Source: Trichomonas vaginalis G3 (taxonomy: Eukaryota; Parabasalia; Trichomonadida; Trichomonadidae). From it: 64,000 nt of DNA. The stretch's first letter is position 1. Each line of letters opens with the position of its first letter. The stretch is from NCBI RefSeq assembly GCF_026262505.1, contig NC_067203.1, positions 12,474,392-12,538,391 on the forward strand, written 5' to 3'. The notes under the pieces are model-generated. The model did no database searches. It was not told the DNA's origin and saw only the letters and a list, made by a program, of their open reading frames with translations. The translations under genes were made by a program, and so were the position numbers. This document shows positions 27,601 through 37,516 of the stretch, in pieces.

Positions 27601-30600
27601 ATGTATCGGAAGTTGTCTAAGTTAGAACACTCGGAAATAAAACAACTTCTTACAGAAGCTAATATAGAAGTAGCAAAGCATTACGCAACAAACAAAAAAG
27701 CACTCGCTGACTTCATTAAAGACTACAATGGTGCAATAAGTTATGATAGAATTCATGAGTTCATAAAGCCGCAACGCGGCGAGGACGAAGTCCATGCAAT
27801 AGCATTTCCTTTAAATGACGTTGCTATTGACTTATATCATAGACGTTCAATACCTCATGAAGTAAGGCGTGAGATGTTTGACATAACAAATGCGAACGTT
27901 GGTGAAACAAGAAGAAGAGACGACACACTGAAACAACAGAGAAGAGAGATGTTTAAAAGTGCTATAGAACAAGTTCGCAAAGCTAACGATGTCATTCGTT
28001 CCATTGACGACAAACCAAAAGAAGGTGAGAGATGGTTAAAGAAAGATGAAGAGAATAGGAAGAGAAATGTGAAGTCAGGCAATAGACTCATTGACTTTAA
28101 CATCGAAGCTTTAGATGAACCAAACAGAGACTACTTACACAAACATTTCGGTAAGGTTTTCATGAGACTCTTAGAGAAAATTAAAATAAACTCACACAAA
28201 GATGGATGGTATGTTATAAACTTGGTGGAAAGTATGAATGTTCTACGTTAAACCTCAATAATATTGGAACATTACTACATCAGCTCTTGAAGGAGAACTT
28301 TATATCAGAGATAGAAGCAAATGCTGCAGGTATTGTTGAAATGCACTATGACTTCTTCTTGACAAACATAAAGAATCTTACTGAAATAAAGATGTATGAT
28401 TTAACAGAATATGAAGGCTTAACGATGTCAGATGTAAAGAAAGGCAAACCAAAAAAGAGACCATATAGAGATGAAAGCACACTGACAAATGACCAGAAAG
28501 CCATTTTGGAAGCTCTTAAGCAAACAGGAAACCCAGCACTTATAGAAAGCTTTTGGAAAGATAATGGTGAAAAGAAGTTTTATAAGAAGAGAAGCGGTCA
28601 GTTATGGAAGTATCTTTGCACATTACCTATAAATCTTGAACGCTACCAAATCTTCAATGAACTGAACAAAAGAACTGCAATACTTATGACAGAGGACAAT
28701 TGTTTCGTTTATGCTTGCATTCAGGCTGGAGTAAATGAAGAAACTATTGACCACATGAGAGAAGTCATTCGTGTTAGAGACTTTCCTCAAAGTAAAGTAC
28801 AAGAAATTTCTGACGCAACAGGTATAGCATTTAATGTTACCATTGGTTATTTCAATGACTCAAGACATAATGAAATAAAGAGATATATACCAAAAGAATG
28901 CGAAACTGTTAGAACTATTGACTTACTTCTTGTTGAAGACCACTACATGCTAAATGAAAGACTTCCAATGACAACATACTTCATTCGAAACTATAAAGAA
29001 ATTCTCAAAGCTTGTGGTGGAATGAACATTGAGAAACAGATGAAGATTTATACAAAGAGAGAAGATAAATATGTAGTTCGTTATGATAGAACAACACCGT
29101 TATGGGATGTTATGAAAACATTGTGGGAGTGCAAATATTTCGAACCTATTTCTTATGGAGAACTTTTCACATATACTACTGACTTATATAAACAGAACCT
29201 TGCACCATTTAAAGATTTGACATATGCTCCAAAGTATTGTGTACAACTGAAGAAGAAAGCAGAGTCAAAAGAAGTAAATAAAGCTAAATGTAAATTCATT
29301 CCTGAGCACGTTTTCTTTGCTGACTTTGAGTGTAGTACGGATGGCTTTCATAAAGCTTTTAACATCTGTTATGACAGTGAAGATGGTTCAGTGAGTGAAA
29401 GCATTTGGGGTCAAAACTGTGCAACAGAATTTTTGGAAAGACTCCCTGACAAGAGTTTAATATATTTTCACAACCTCAGTTATGACATAAACTTCATCTT
29501 AAGACACATGACAGAAGTGAAAGGAACTCCCATCATTAAAGGTTCACGAACAATGCAAATAACTGGTTTATATAAAGGACGGGCAATTATTATAAAAGAC
29601 TCTTACAGTGTTATAAATAAGAAGCTTAAACTATTTCCTGCTATGTTTAACTTACAAACAGGACCGAAAGAAGTATTTCCATATAACTACTACAGCAGTG
29701 TTTTGTTAGCAAATGACAACAGAACTGGTGTCATTTCTGAAGCATGTAAGTTTATCCGGGATGCAGATACATTTATGAAAAACATAGATTCCATCAAAGG
29801 TTGCAGAATAGATGAGAACCACTTCGACTTAGAAAAATATAGCACGTTTTACTGCAAACAAGATGTAAGAATTTTAAGAGAAGGTTTTGTAAAGTTCCGC
29901 AATGACTTATTGAAAGAGTTTGATTTAAACGTTTATGACTACGTTAGTATTTGTTCAATTGCTAACAAATTGTTTGAGAACAGAGTATACTTCCCGAATG
30001 GAAATCTTTATGACCTCTCAAATAAACCAAGAGAATTTATTTCGAGATGCATTCAAGGTGGAAGATGTATGTTGTCAGATAACATGAAACAAAAGAGCAA
30101 AAAGAAACTCATTGCTGACTTCGACACTGTTTCATTATATCCTTCAGCTATAGCAAGACTTTATACTTTAGAAGGTATTCCAAAAGTATTGAAGGAAGAA
30201 ATGTTAAGCACAGAGTATCTCATGAGACATTTATTCGATGATGACCAAAAGGAACCCATTGGTGAAAAGTTTATGTCTGGCTTCTTTGTTCTCATTAAGA
30301 TAACAGAGATTGGTATACCCAGACACTTTCATTTAATAGTTTGCGACCCTGAACTAAATCCAGAACTTAACGTTCCAAGAAGTTCAAACACTTGCTGTCT
30401 CATGTATGTTGACCATATAACATTACAAGACCTCATAAAATATCAAGGTGTCAAATGTGAAGTGTTGCAAGGATACTATTACGATGGAAACAGAGATATG
30501 AGAATAAGAGATGAAGTAAAGAAGTTGTTTGAGTTAAGGTTAAAGTATAAGAAAGAAGAAAACCCCTTACAAGAAATTATAAAACTCATTCTGAACAGCA

Positions 30601-31379
30601 TTTATGGCAAAACTATTCTATCTCCTATTGAGTCAAAAATAACCATAGTAGATGACAAAGATGCTATAAGATATGCTATAAGAAATTACAACCATATAGT
30701 GAAGTTCGAAGGTTTGGATGGTTCAGATAAAACTATTTTCAAGCTAACGAAAAGCATTTGCAGACACTTTAACTTCTGTCCACTTGGTGTTAATATTCTG
30801 TCTATGTCAAAACGTATTATGAATGAAGTATTCTGTACTGCAGAGGACATGGGTCTTCAAATATTTTACCAGGATACCGACAGTATGCACTTATATAATG
30901 AAGACATCCCAAAGCTTGCAGCAGAGTTTAAGAAGAGATACGGTAGAGAACTTATAGGAAAGAACCTTGGTCAATTTCATAGCGACTTTGCAGAAATAAC
31001 ACCTGGAAAACAAAGTTTAGCTTATAAAAGTATTTTCTGTGGAAAGAAGACCTACATAGACTTACTCACGAATGATTTAAATGAAGTTGCATTTCACTGC
31101 AGAATGAAAGGCGTGAAGCAAGATGTTATTGCTTTAACCGCTAATGAAATGTTTCCTGAAGCTATACAATGCTATTACAATGAAGATAAGAACATTCACA
31201 TACCTGTTGGAACATATGACAAAGACTCTGAGTTCAGTTTAATGAAACTTTACAAAGCACTTTATGATGGTCAAGAGATTGCATTCGACTTATGTAAGTC
31301 ATGTCAACCTTGCTTTGCTGAAAAGTTCAACTTTTCAATAACGACTAAAACAAGCTTTATTCGTAAGTTGAAGTTCTGA
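27601..31379 (+). CDS. Protein-primed family B DNA polymerase of element B
   Basis: Replicase of element B, homologous throughout to the polymerase at 1-3181. An N-terminal helical extension (from 27,601) is followed by the exonuclease domain: FADFECST near 29,317, YFHNLSYD near 29,460 and YCKQDVRIL near 29,850. The palm follows: DFDTVSLYPSA near 30,120, LNSIYGKT near 30,590 and the catalytic DTDS near 30,876. AYKSIFCGKKTYID comes near the end. The catalytic part is one long open frame of 1057 residues. The extension lies in a neighbouring frame, so this copy has about one break. No GATC was seen in the whole gene, against about 18 in the element A homologue. Confidence 0.92.
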
Positions 31380-31438
31380 GGTCATTTATTTTTTCAGCAA
31401 TGAGGTCATGAATGAGGTCATGAATGAGGTCATTCGTG
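31378..31438. repeat. Short direct repeats TGAGGTCAT after polymerase gene
   Basis: TGAGGTCAT recurs four times, three of them in the unit AATGAGGTCATG, right at and after the polymerase stop and before the convergent gene. It may mark a 3' end signal. Confidence 0.75.
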
Positions 31439-31517
31439 ATAAAAATAAAGCTAGCGTAGATTTTACAATACTGCGATGGTAGAGTTTAAGAGTTGTGCTT
31501 CAATGTAGAGACAGTCC

Positions 31518-32318
31518 TTATTCTGGAGGTAAGAACACTGGACATTTATGGTCATGAGTGGAGAACATGTCTATCCAAAACTCACGATTGAAGCCAGTTA
31601 ATTTATAGTATTTAGGGTTAGGAAGTGGTGAAGTTCTTGTATGACCAATGAACTCATTTTCAACTCCCTTACTTAAGTTTGAATATAATATAGCTTGCTT
31701 TCTATCCCAAATGCCAGGTGTTACAATCTTTGAAAATTCATTTTTCCTCGGAAGTATTGCATCATAATTGAAAACATTCTTGAAATCATCACTTGGTTCA
31801 GAGATTTGAAACCTTATACGTAATGGATTTTCTTTCTTTTTAGCGACTTCATTGAATGGTGAATATATAACAAACTGACAGTCATGAGTTCCATCTTCAT
31901 TTTCATTAAATTCATAATGAAAGTCTATAAGTTGTGGCTGACTACCTTCTTCTTTCAGTTGTGCAAGAAACTCACGTAAAGGCTGTAAAGTTTGTACTTC
32001 AATATTGAACTTTTTCTCGAACATCTCATTAAATGAAATCATACATTGCAACAATGTTGTATCGTCTTTAAAGTATTTGTATATGTGAATGTTTTGGGCG
32101 CTTAAAGACTGTTCGTCATTTTCTATCTCGACTTGAAGTATAAAGTCAACCTTTCTGAAAGCACGTGTTATATACATAGATGTTATGCCAATGTACTTCT
32201 CTTCATTTATGTTCACAATCCAGTCTGTTGGAAACTTAAACGTTACTCTGTTCCCCTTTATTTTGACGTCAGGGTTTTCACTACTGAACGCAACAGATAA
32301 AGGTATTTGTCTATACAT
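31518..32318 (-). CDS. Maverick 266-aa beta-rich protein, possible minor capsid protein
   Basis: Starts MYRQIPLSVAFSSENPDVKI and continues with alternating hydrophobic strands (NRVTFKFPTDWIVNINEEKY, KVDFILQVEIEN) and FNREFWIDMF near the end. The overall look is of a beta-sandwich virion protein. It may be a distant relative of the 280-aa protein at 3225-4067, but I could not align them with confidence. It is preceded on its strand by TTTTTATCC, 7 bases before the start, and is convergent with the polymerase. Its end looks slightly short. A penton or other vertex protein is a guess. Confidence 0.5.
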   Translation of the reverse strand: MYRQIPLSVAFSSENPDVKIKGNRVTFKFPTDWIVNINEEKYIGITSMYITRAFRKVDFILQVEIENDEQSLSAQNIHIYKYFKDDTTLLQCMISFNEMFEKKFNIEVQTLQPLREFLAQLKEEGSQPQLIDFHYEFNENEDGTHDCQFVIYSPFNEVAKKKENPLRIRFQISEPSDDFKNVFNYDAILPRKNEFSKIVTPGIWDRKQAILYSNLSKGVENEFIGHTRTSPLPNPKYYKLTGFNREFWIDMFSTHDHKCPVFLPPE

Positions 32319-32325
32319 TTAGTTT

Positions 32326-32334
32326 GGATAAAAA
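32326..32334 (-). promoter_or_regulatory. TTTTTATC promoter-like motif before 266-aa gene
   Basis: Reads TTTTTATCC on the minus strand, 7 bases before the start codon. Confidence 0.45.
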
Positions 32335-32342
32335 TAAACCAT

Positions 32343-32561
32343 TTACTCTTTCTTTGCTTCAGCTTCCTTTGCTTTTTGTTCTTCCTTTGCTTTTGCTTCT
32401 TCTCTAGCTTTTTTCGCCAGCAAACGTGGGTTCTTCTGTCTTCCAGCAGCTAATGCAGCTAGTTGTTTTTCACTAAGTTTTCTCTTTGGTCTCTCTGGCT
32501 TTTGTTCTTGTTTTTGTTCCTTCAGTTCGGATAAAATTTGTTCACGAATTTCTTTCTTCAA
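32343..32561 (-). CDS. Lys/Ala-rich basic protein (about 72 aa)
   Basis: A highly charged helical protein: KEIREQILSELKEQKQEQKP, PKRKLSEKQLAALAAGRQKN, then a long Ala/Lys/Glu tail (AREEAKAKEEQKAKEAEAKK). Looks like a small DNA-condensing or core protein, as adenovirus and Polinton particles carry, but composition is the only evidence. There is no ATG at the listed start (TTG), so the natural start is upstream or damaged. An element promoter motif (TTTTTATCT, minus, 32,623-32,631) lies about 60 bases before it. Confidence 0.45.
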   Translation of the reverse strand: MKKEIREQILSELKEQKQEQKPERPKRKLSEKQLAALAAGRQKNPRLLAKKAREEAKAKEEQKAKEAEAKKE

Positions 32562-32659
32562 TGCTTCAACATCTATGACCCCTTGGGTCTTGTCCGTAGG
32601 CTTGTCTGAGTCATTTGACTGTAGATAAAAAACTAAATTAAAACTTTAACCGATGTAAA

Positions 32660-33076
32660 ATGAGCTTGTCAAAATCAGAACGAGAGTCTATTATATTAAA
32701 TGACGCCAGAGGAATACAACATCCTTTCTATTATGTAAGTCAGAGTAAAGATGGTAAAATATATGTAAGAAAAAGAAAGGTTCCATTAGCGAATACAGAG
32801 AGCGACAACATTAAGGTGCATGGCAAGGGAAGCCACGAAGCCCATATAAAACCTTCTGTACAAACTGAGCCACCAAAAGAACAAGAAGAAAAGAAGCCAG
32901 ATGTACTTTCAATAACGAACCAAGAGCTTATTGCAAAGTTCGTGAATTTCATTGAAAAGCAAACCGAGTCAAAGAACCCTGACCCACCAGTGAAAGAAGT
33001 GAGACAAAAGAGAATGTACAGTTCATTGAAAATGTCAAGAAACAACTTCCACCACGAATACCAAGAAGAAGAGTGA
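32660..33076 (+). CDS. Small Maverick protein with FYV..KDGK motif (138 aa)
   Basis: Begins MSLSKSERESIILNDARG, then HPFYYVSQSKDGKIYVRKRK and VPL. The motif F-Y-V-x(3-4)-KDG-x(4)-RK-x(3)-PL is shared with the 78-aa protein at 35,236 (GFYVHTMKDGRVQFRKIKQP), so the two genes flank the capsid block with a common small domain. The rest is an acidic/Pro linker and a basic end. Function unknown. It ends 41 bases before the capsid gene on the same strand. Confidence 0.6.
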   Translation: MSLSKSERESIILNDARGIQHPFYYVSQSKDGKIYVRKRKVPLANTESDNIKVHGKGSHEAHIKPSVQTEPPKEQEEKKPDVLSITNQELIAKFVNFIEKQTESKNPDPPVKEVRQKRMYSSLKMSRNNFHHEYQEEE

Positions 33077-33097
33077 GAATAATGAAGTAAATAGATA

Positions 33098-33107
33098 TTT
33101 TTATCTG
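33098..33107 (+). promoter_or_regulatory. TTTTTATC promoter-like motif before major capsid gene
   Basis: TTTTTATCTG, 10 bases before the ATG at 33,118. Same core and spacing as before the 147-aa and winged-helix genes. Confidence 0.5.
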
Positions 33108-33117
33108 AAGTAAATAC

Positions 33118-34694
33118 ATGCAGAACGAACAGTTAAACGAATTTACTCCAGCAGAGCATATTCATCAGATTCGCTCATATTTCGATATCATAGACAATGC
33201 AGTTCAAATTGGTGACACTAATAGAAAATATTCTGACGCAAAGATTCCATCACAACCTGGAACTGCTAAAGATAACACATGGGTAACATTCAATCTCTCA
33301 CCTCCTGGTGAAAATATGTTGGACCTTTACAATACATTCATTACGTATAAAATGGAAGGTCAATTTATTGTAGATAAAGAAATTGGTTCAGGTTCCAATA
33401 AAACAAACCCACCAGGATTTTGGATTGGTTTCGATGACGCTTTCTATGCAGTTGCTGGATATCAAATCCTTGCAAATGGTCGTATCGTATATTCTCAAGA
33501 CAACGCAAGAGAAGAAGCATATATAACTTCAAACTCACAAACTACCGAACAAATAAAGAAAGTCGATGTTTTTTCAAAGACTCGACATGAAGATGTATGG
33601 AGTCATTCGGGAACATGCAGAACAGGACAAATTGTTGGTCCAATTACAGCAGGAAAATCATTTGATTTTAAGCTTCGTTTAAGAATTCCTGTTAGAAGAT
33701 TCCTTCCATTAGAACCTATTCGATTTATTCCAGCTTTTGCAGGAAACATTCAGCTTAAAGTAAAGTTCAGTAGCGACGCCTTACAATGCACATCTATATC
33801 TGTAAATGATATCATTGCTTTCAATCCAACTCTTAAAGTTGCATTTGCTTCAGTTCAAATCCACCGACAAATAAATTTGTTCCATGGAATGAACCATTCA
33901 CTATGATAACGAGTGCAACTGAAGCTAGTGGAACAGTTACTATTACAACTGTAACCCAGCAACTATTTCGAACAAAGATGGATTTTAATGAATGTTTTAT
34001 TCATCCAAAGTCATTCTCTTTAGACCCTAACATTTATACAGAACTTGTAGAACATTATACAAACGAGGCTTTATGTTTTCCTGTTAAAGTTATGGATTGG
34101 ATTCCTATGGATGGTTCATTCTCAAAGAATACAGATAGTTCAAGTGCAACATTTACAGCAGCTTATACGCCTATTAATGTTAAAAGTATTTGGGCACTAT
34201 TTAGAAAGAAAGACAACTATTATGTTAATTTTGAGAACCCTAAGTTTAAATATCTTCAGCTTTCCATGGGAGCTTATGGAAATATGCCTGCAGAACCTGA
34301 AAAATCATATGGACCTGTATTTTATGAAATGGTTGCGAACGCTTGCAATACAAACAATGATATGATTGGATTTAATGAAGATGTTATGAGGTCATTGGTG
34401 GATGATGGTAGTGTGGAACATAAATGGGATAGCTATGACAACACACATTTCTTATGTGGTTTTCCAACAGAAGTGGACTTTTGCTTCCAGCAAGGTCAAA
34501 CATCTACTGCTCCAATAACATACAAATTGTCTGTTAAAGGACCTATTGAACTAGCAACTGAAAATGTACCAAAGCCACTTATTGGATTTATGAGGGATTG
34601 TTGCTTTGCAATACAAGTAAGACAGTCAGGCATACCAATAATAAGACTTGACGACTATAACTTAGCACGGACGACAGTGAGGAATAAAGGATGA
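33118..34694 (+). CDS. Major capsid protein (double jelly-roll type)
   Basis: About 525 residues over two consecutive reading frames, so this copy shows about one interruption. The first half has a basic-free N-terminus, strands such as WVTFNLSPPGENMLDLYNTF, and GFDDAFYAVAGYQILANG. The second half has FIHPKSFSLDPNIYTEL and KVMDWIPMDGSFS. Length and two-domain beta-rich make-up fit the double jelly-roll capsid proteins known for Polintons, including those of Trichomonas. The position between small genes and a membrane protein agrees. The assignment rests on length, composition and context, not a fold prediction. Confidence 0.65.
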
Positions 34695-34717
34695 ACGTTT
34701 ATTTTTAAAGCTTATAA

Positions 34718-35188
34718 ATGAGTTCTTCATCAAGCTCTCGTGAACCTTCACCATCTGTGAAACAAACTTTACCAAACGATTATGGAGCACCTATTGAATA
34801 TTTCTTACGAGCTGCACAATGGCAAAGAGCAGTTTCACCAAGGTTAGGTGTTCCACCAGCTCCTGCCAAAAATAGCATTTGGTCAAGTCCTTATATAAGA
34901 TATGGTCTCCCACTAGGTTTGCTAGCTACAGCAGGAGCAGTAATGATGTTGAAAAGAAACAAAGCAAATGTTATAAATAATACTGAAGTAGCTGAATTTG
35001 AACAAACTCCGACACCATCGCCAAAACCAACGTCAAAACCAACGCCTTCACAAACAACACCTTCAATGACTCCTGAACCTATGAAAGTACAAACTCCTGT
35101 TCAAAAGTCAACTCCAAAACCGACTCCAACATTTAAACCAGAACCTACTCCTCAAATAAATCGTAAAACTCCTGCGTTTCCTTACTGA
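34718..35188 (+). CDS. Single-pass membrane protein with Thr/Pro-rich tail (156 aa)
   Basis: A Ser-rich head (MSSSSSSREPSPSVKQTLP) precedes an amphipathic stretch and one membrane span (YGLPLGLLATAGAVMMLKRN). After it comes a long Pro/Thr/Lys stalk (TPTPSPKPTSKPTPSQTTPS and similar). This is the build of a virion-envelope or spike-stalk protein. It starts 24 bases after the capsid gene on the same strand, so it is probably co-regulated with it. Paralogue in element A not seen. Confidence 0.6.
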   Translation: MSSSSSSREPSPSVKQTLPNDYGAPIEYFLRAAQWQRAVSPRLGVPPAPAKNSIWSSPYIRYGLPLGLLATAGAVMMLKRNKANVINNTEVAEFEQTPTPSPKPTSKPTPSQTTPSMTPEPMKVQTPVQKSTPKPTPTFKPEPTPQINRKTPAFPY

Positions 35189-35235
35189 AAAAATAATGTT
35201 AGTTTTATTTTATTTGAACATTTTTTTAGAGTAAA

Positions 35236-35472
35236 ATGACGACTAAAGTCACTGAAGCAATGAAACAAAAATTTTTGGTAGAATACATTAAATCAGGAGC
35301 GGTTCCAGAAGGTTTTTACGTTCATACTATGAAGGATGGTAGAGTTCAGTTTAGAAAGATAAAGCAACCATTAGATAGAGAAGGTATATTAAGGAAGATT
35401 AAACTTCATGAGGACAACATTGCTGAACTTAAGAAGAAGTTAGAAGAGTTGGATAAAGGAAGAGAGTTATAA
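35236..35472 (+). CDS. Small protein with FYV..KDGR motif and coiled-coil tail (78 aa)
   Basis: N-terminal helix (KVTEAMKQKFLVEYIKSG), then GFYVHTMKDGRVQFRKIKQP, the motif shared with the gene at 32,660, then a heptad-type tail (KIKLHEDNIAELKKKLEELD). Probably a small dimeric core or adaptor protein. A long A/T run with TTTTTTTAGAG precedes it. Confidence 0.55.
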   Translation: MTTKVTEAMKQKFLVEYIKSGAVPEGFYVHTMKDGRVQFRKIKQPLDREGILRKIKLHEDNIAELKKKLEELDKGREL

Positions 35473-35487
35473 AGCAATGAATTCAAC

Positions 35488-35552
35488 ATGGTTAGAAAAG
35501 AGGTTAGAAAACGTGTTAGATCTAACATTCTAACATAAACATTATTTTTGTG
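35488..35552. repeat. GTTAGA/TCTAAC gene-end repeat with 12-bp palindrome
   Basis: GGTTAGAAAA occurs twice in tandem-like fashion, then GTTAGATCTAAC (a perfect 12-base palindrome at 35,515-35,526) and TTCTAACATAAACATTATTT. It copies the layout of the GGTGA repeats with a different core sequence. It holds the only GATC I found in element B. Confidence 0.7.
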
Positions 35553-35637
35553 CTATGTTTTCATACGTGTGAGGGTGGTGATATCATTAATTTTAAGTTT
35601 ATTTTTTATTTTACTGAAAATTTTTATTTGGATGTAA

Positions 35638-35922
35638 ATGACAGAACAAAAGCAACTCAAACAAATCAAAACATATAACAAACATACATTTAAACATTTA
35701 TTCTTCCTTCCTGAGCATAACATGTTCTTTCAAATACATCCGAGACCAGTTGACTTTTCATTGACTGTGTATAAAGATAGAAATAGTTATATCATTAAAC
35801 CATACGATGACGAAGGTAAGTTATGTAAATTGTACGTTAAGAAGTTAGAGAAAGTTTATGGCTTCAAGTATGACTACAATAGGGTTAACACTGATGATGA
35901 AGATATTGAGGAAAATTTATGA
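35638..35922 (+). CDS. Hypothetical Maverick protein (94 aa)
   Basis: Starts MTEQKQLKQIKTYNKHTFKH, has FFQIHPRPVDFSLTVYKDRN and ends in an acidic tail (NTDDEDIEENL). Basic head, beta-like middle, acidic end. No family recognised. It is preceded by an A/T-rich leader with TTTTTATTTGG close to the start. Confidence 0.5.
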   Translation: MTEQKQLKQIKTYNKHTFKHLFFLPEHNMFFQIHPRPVDFSLTVYKDRNSYIIKPYDDEGKLCKLYVKKLEKVYGFKYDYNRVNTDDEDIEENL

Positions 35923-36010
35923 GAACATTAGTGAAGTCGTTAGTGAGAACGATAGTGAGAACGTTTATTTTTACAGTAGTGAAGTCGTTTGTGAAAACAT
36001 TAGTGAGGTG
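35920..36010. repeat. GTGAAGTCGTTAGTGAGAAC-type gene-end repeats
   Basis: Short imperfect units (TTAGTGAAGTCGTTAGTGAG, AACGATAGTGAGAACG, AGTAGTGAAGTCGTTTGTGA) fill the spacer after the 94-aa gene, before the convergent gene's end. Confidence 0.65.
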
Positions 36011-36041
36011 AAGTGGTTGGCGGCTTTGTAAATATTTAAGG

Positions 36042-37064
36042 TTAAGTTAATGTTGTCGTTTGTGTTGTAAAATATACGTTAACGGTTTTGTAAAGTGTCA
36101 AATTCACAAGTATTGGGTAAGGTAGAACGCAGTGCCTCAGTACCCAACATAACCATACTAACTTTTGAACTGTTGGTTGCTGTGCTGGGTTTTGAACTGT
36201 TGGTTGCTGTGCTGGTTGTGGAGGTGGTTGTTGTGTTGGTTGTTGTGCTGGTTTTGGTGCATGCCTGTGTCTGTGTCCATGTGACGATGTAAATGTTTTA
36301 GGTAGTCCTGGTGCAGGTGCTTCTCTTGGAGGGTTTGGTGGTATATAAGTTCCACCAGCTGGCACATATGTTCCATCTGCAGCATAATGTCCTACCTGAC
36401 TTTTCGTTTTTAAGAAAGCATTTACTAGGTCTGTTTTGGTCTGTTGTAACTCTTTTTCTTGACTTTCCACAACAGTTGCTCTAACGGCGTCATAGGCACT
36501 TTGAACTGCCTGTCTCGTTGCTGCATCTGTTATTTTCGTCATATTTTGTGCTACTTCTCTTAACTCTTTGTCGAAACCTTCAGACTTCAGTTTCTTTCCA
36601 GATGAGAAGTCGTTCACTAGTTTCACCTTACTATGAAGAGCTTCGAAGGCGTTCTTAAAGTCAGCATTCATTAAAGCTTCATTTGAACTGTCTTCATCCG
36701 CTTGTATTTTTGTCCTTATTGACCCTATAAGTTGGGCTGCTTTGGCGTTGGCTTGGGCATCTAACCAGTCATTATTAGCTTTTATATATTCTGCGCTTTT
36801 CATTGCCTTTTGCATGGCTGCGTCGTTATTTTTACTTTCTTGTGCTAAGTTTTCATACTGTACGGTTTGGTTTTGCAACTGTAAAAGTTTTTCTGCCTTT
36901 ACATTTGCTTCAACTTCTTTTTTATACTCATCGCTATCCATATATGTCTTCAGGGCTTTTTGTTTTATCTCTTCATCTTTCAGTACTTTATATTGAGTAG
37001 TATGGTTTTTCAAATTTATAACATCTTGTTCCATTTTTGCTACTTCTGCTGCTTTTTCTGACAC
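36042..37064 (-). CDS. Coiled-coil protein with Gln/Pro-rich tail (340 aa)
   Basis: About residues 1-235 are a long charged helical rod (for example KAAEVAKMEQDVINLKNHTT). A glycine/proline segment follows (GTYVPAGGTYIPPNPPREAP), then HGHRHRHAPKPAQQPTQQPP with repeated AQQPT units. The last 35 residues change to a hydrophobic, unrelated character, so the true C-terminus may have been lost. It overlaps the upstream gene's end. Possibly a scaffold or tape-measure-like virion protein; unrecognised. Confidence 0.55.
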   Translation of the reverse strand: MSEKAAEVAKMEQDVINLKNHTTQYKVLKDEEIKQKALKTYMDSDEYKKEVEANVKAEKLLQLQNQTVQYENLAQESKNNDAAMQKAMKSAEYIKANNDWLDAQANAKAAQLIGSIRTKIQADEDSSNEALMNADFKNAFEALHSKVKLVNDFSSGKKLKSEGFDKELREVAQNMTKITDAATRQAVQSAYDAVRATVVESQEKELQQTKTDLVNAFLKTKSQVGHYAADGTYVPAGGTYIPPNPPREAPAPGLPKTFTSSHGHRHRHAPKPAQQPTQQPPPQPAQQPTVQNPAQQPTVQKLVWLCWVLRHCVLPYPILVNLTLYKTVNVYFTTQTTTLT

Positions 37065-37516
37065 TTTTTCGCATATTCCTCTGTACTTAGTTCTTTCAGT
37101 TGTTCTTCTTTCTTCTTTTTCTCTACGTTTAACTCATTGAGTTTCTTTGTGTGTCTGTCATATTCTAGTTTCTTTTCGTTTTCACCTATTTGTTTCTGTA
37201 TGTCTATGTTTGACTTTTTGACATCTGCTATTTGATTTTTGAGTGAACTCAAATTCATTTGACTTTGAGGGTTATAAGCTGTTCCGTCTGCAGCTCCACC
37301 ATAGCCTGCCATTTTCGCTAAAAGTGCCGCTCTTAAACCTCCACTCTGTGCACCAAGAACTCGGTTTAAAAGCATAGGGTTGCTTGACATTTGTTGCAAC
37401 ATAGTGGGGTCATTCATCATTTGTTGTTGCAACTGTTGTTGTGGTGTCAGTTTTACTATTGGATGTTTCAATGCTCTCTTCCTCTTACGTATATTCTTAC
37501 GTAGCTTACGTGGCAT
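37040..37516 (-). CDS. Basic-headed coiled-coil protein (158 aa)
   Basis: Very basic N-terminus MPRKLRKNIRKRKRALKHP, then a Gln/Met-rich part (LTPQQQLQQQMMNDPTMLQQ), a small glycine patch and a coiled coil (DVKKSNIDIQKQIGENEKKL). The basic head resembles core proteins that bind DNA in virions. It overlaps the next gene on the strand by about 25 bases, consistent with one transcript. Last recognisable gene of element B. Confidence 0.55.
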   Translation of the reverse strand: MPRKLRKNIRKRKRALKHPIVKLTPQQQLQQQMMNDPTMLQQMSSNPMLLNRVLGAQSGGLRAALLAKMAGYGGAADGTAYNPQSQMNLSSLKNQIADVKKSNIDIQKQIGENEKKLEYDRHTKKLNELNVEKKKKEEQLKELSTEEYAKKCQKKQQK

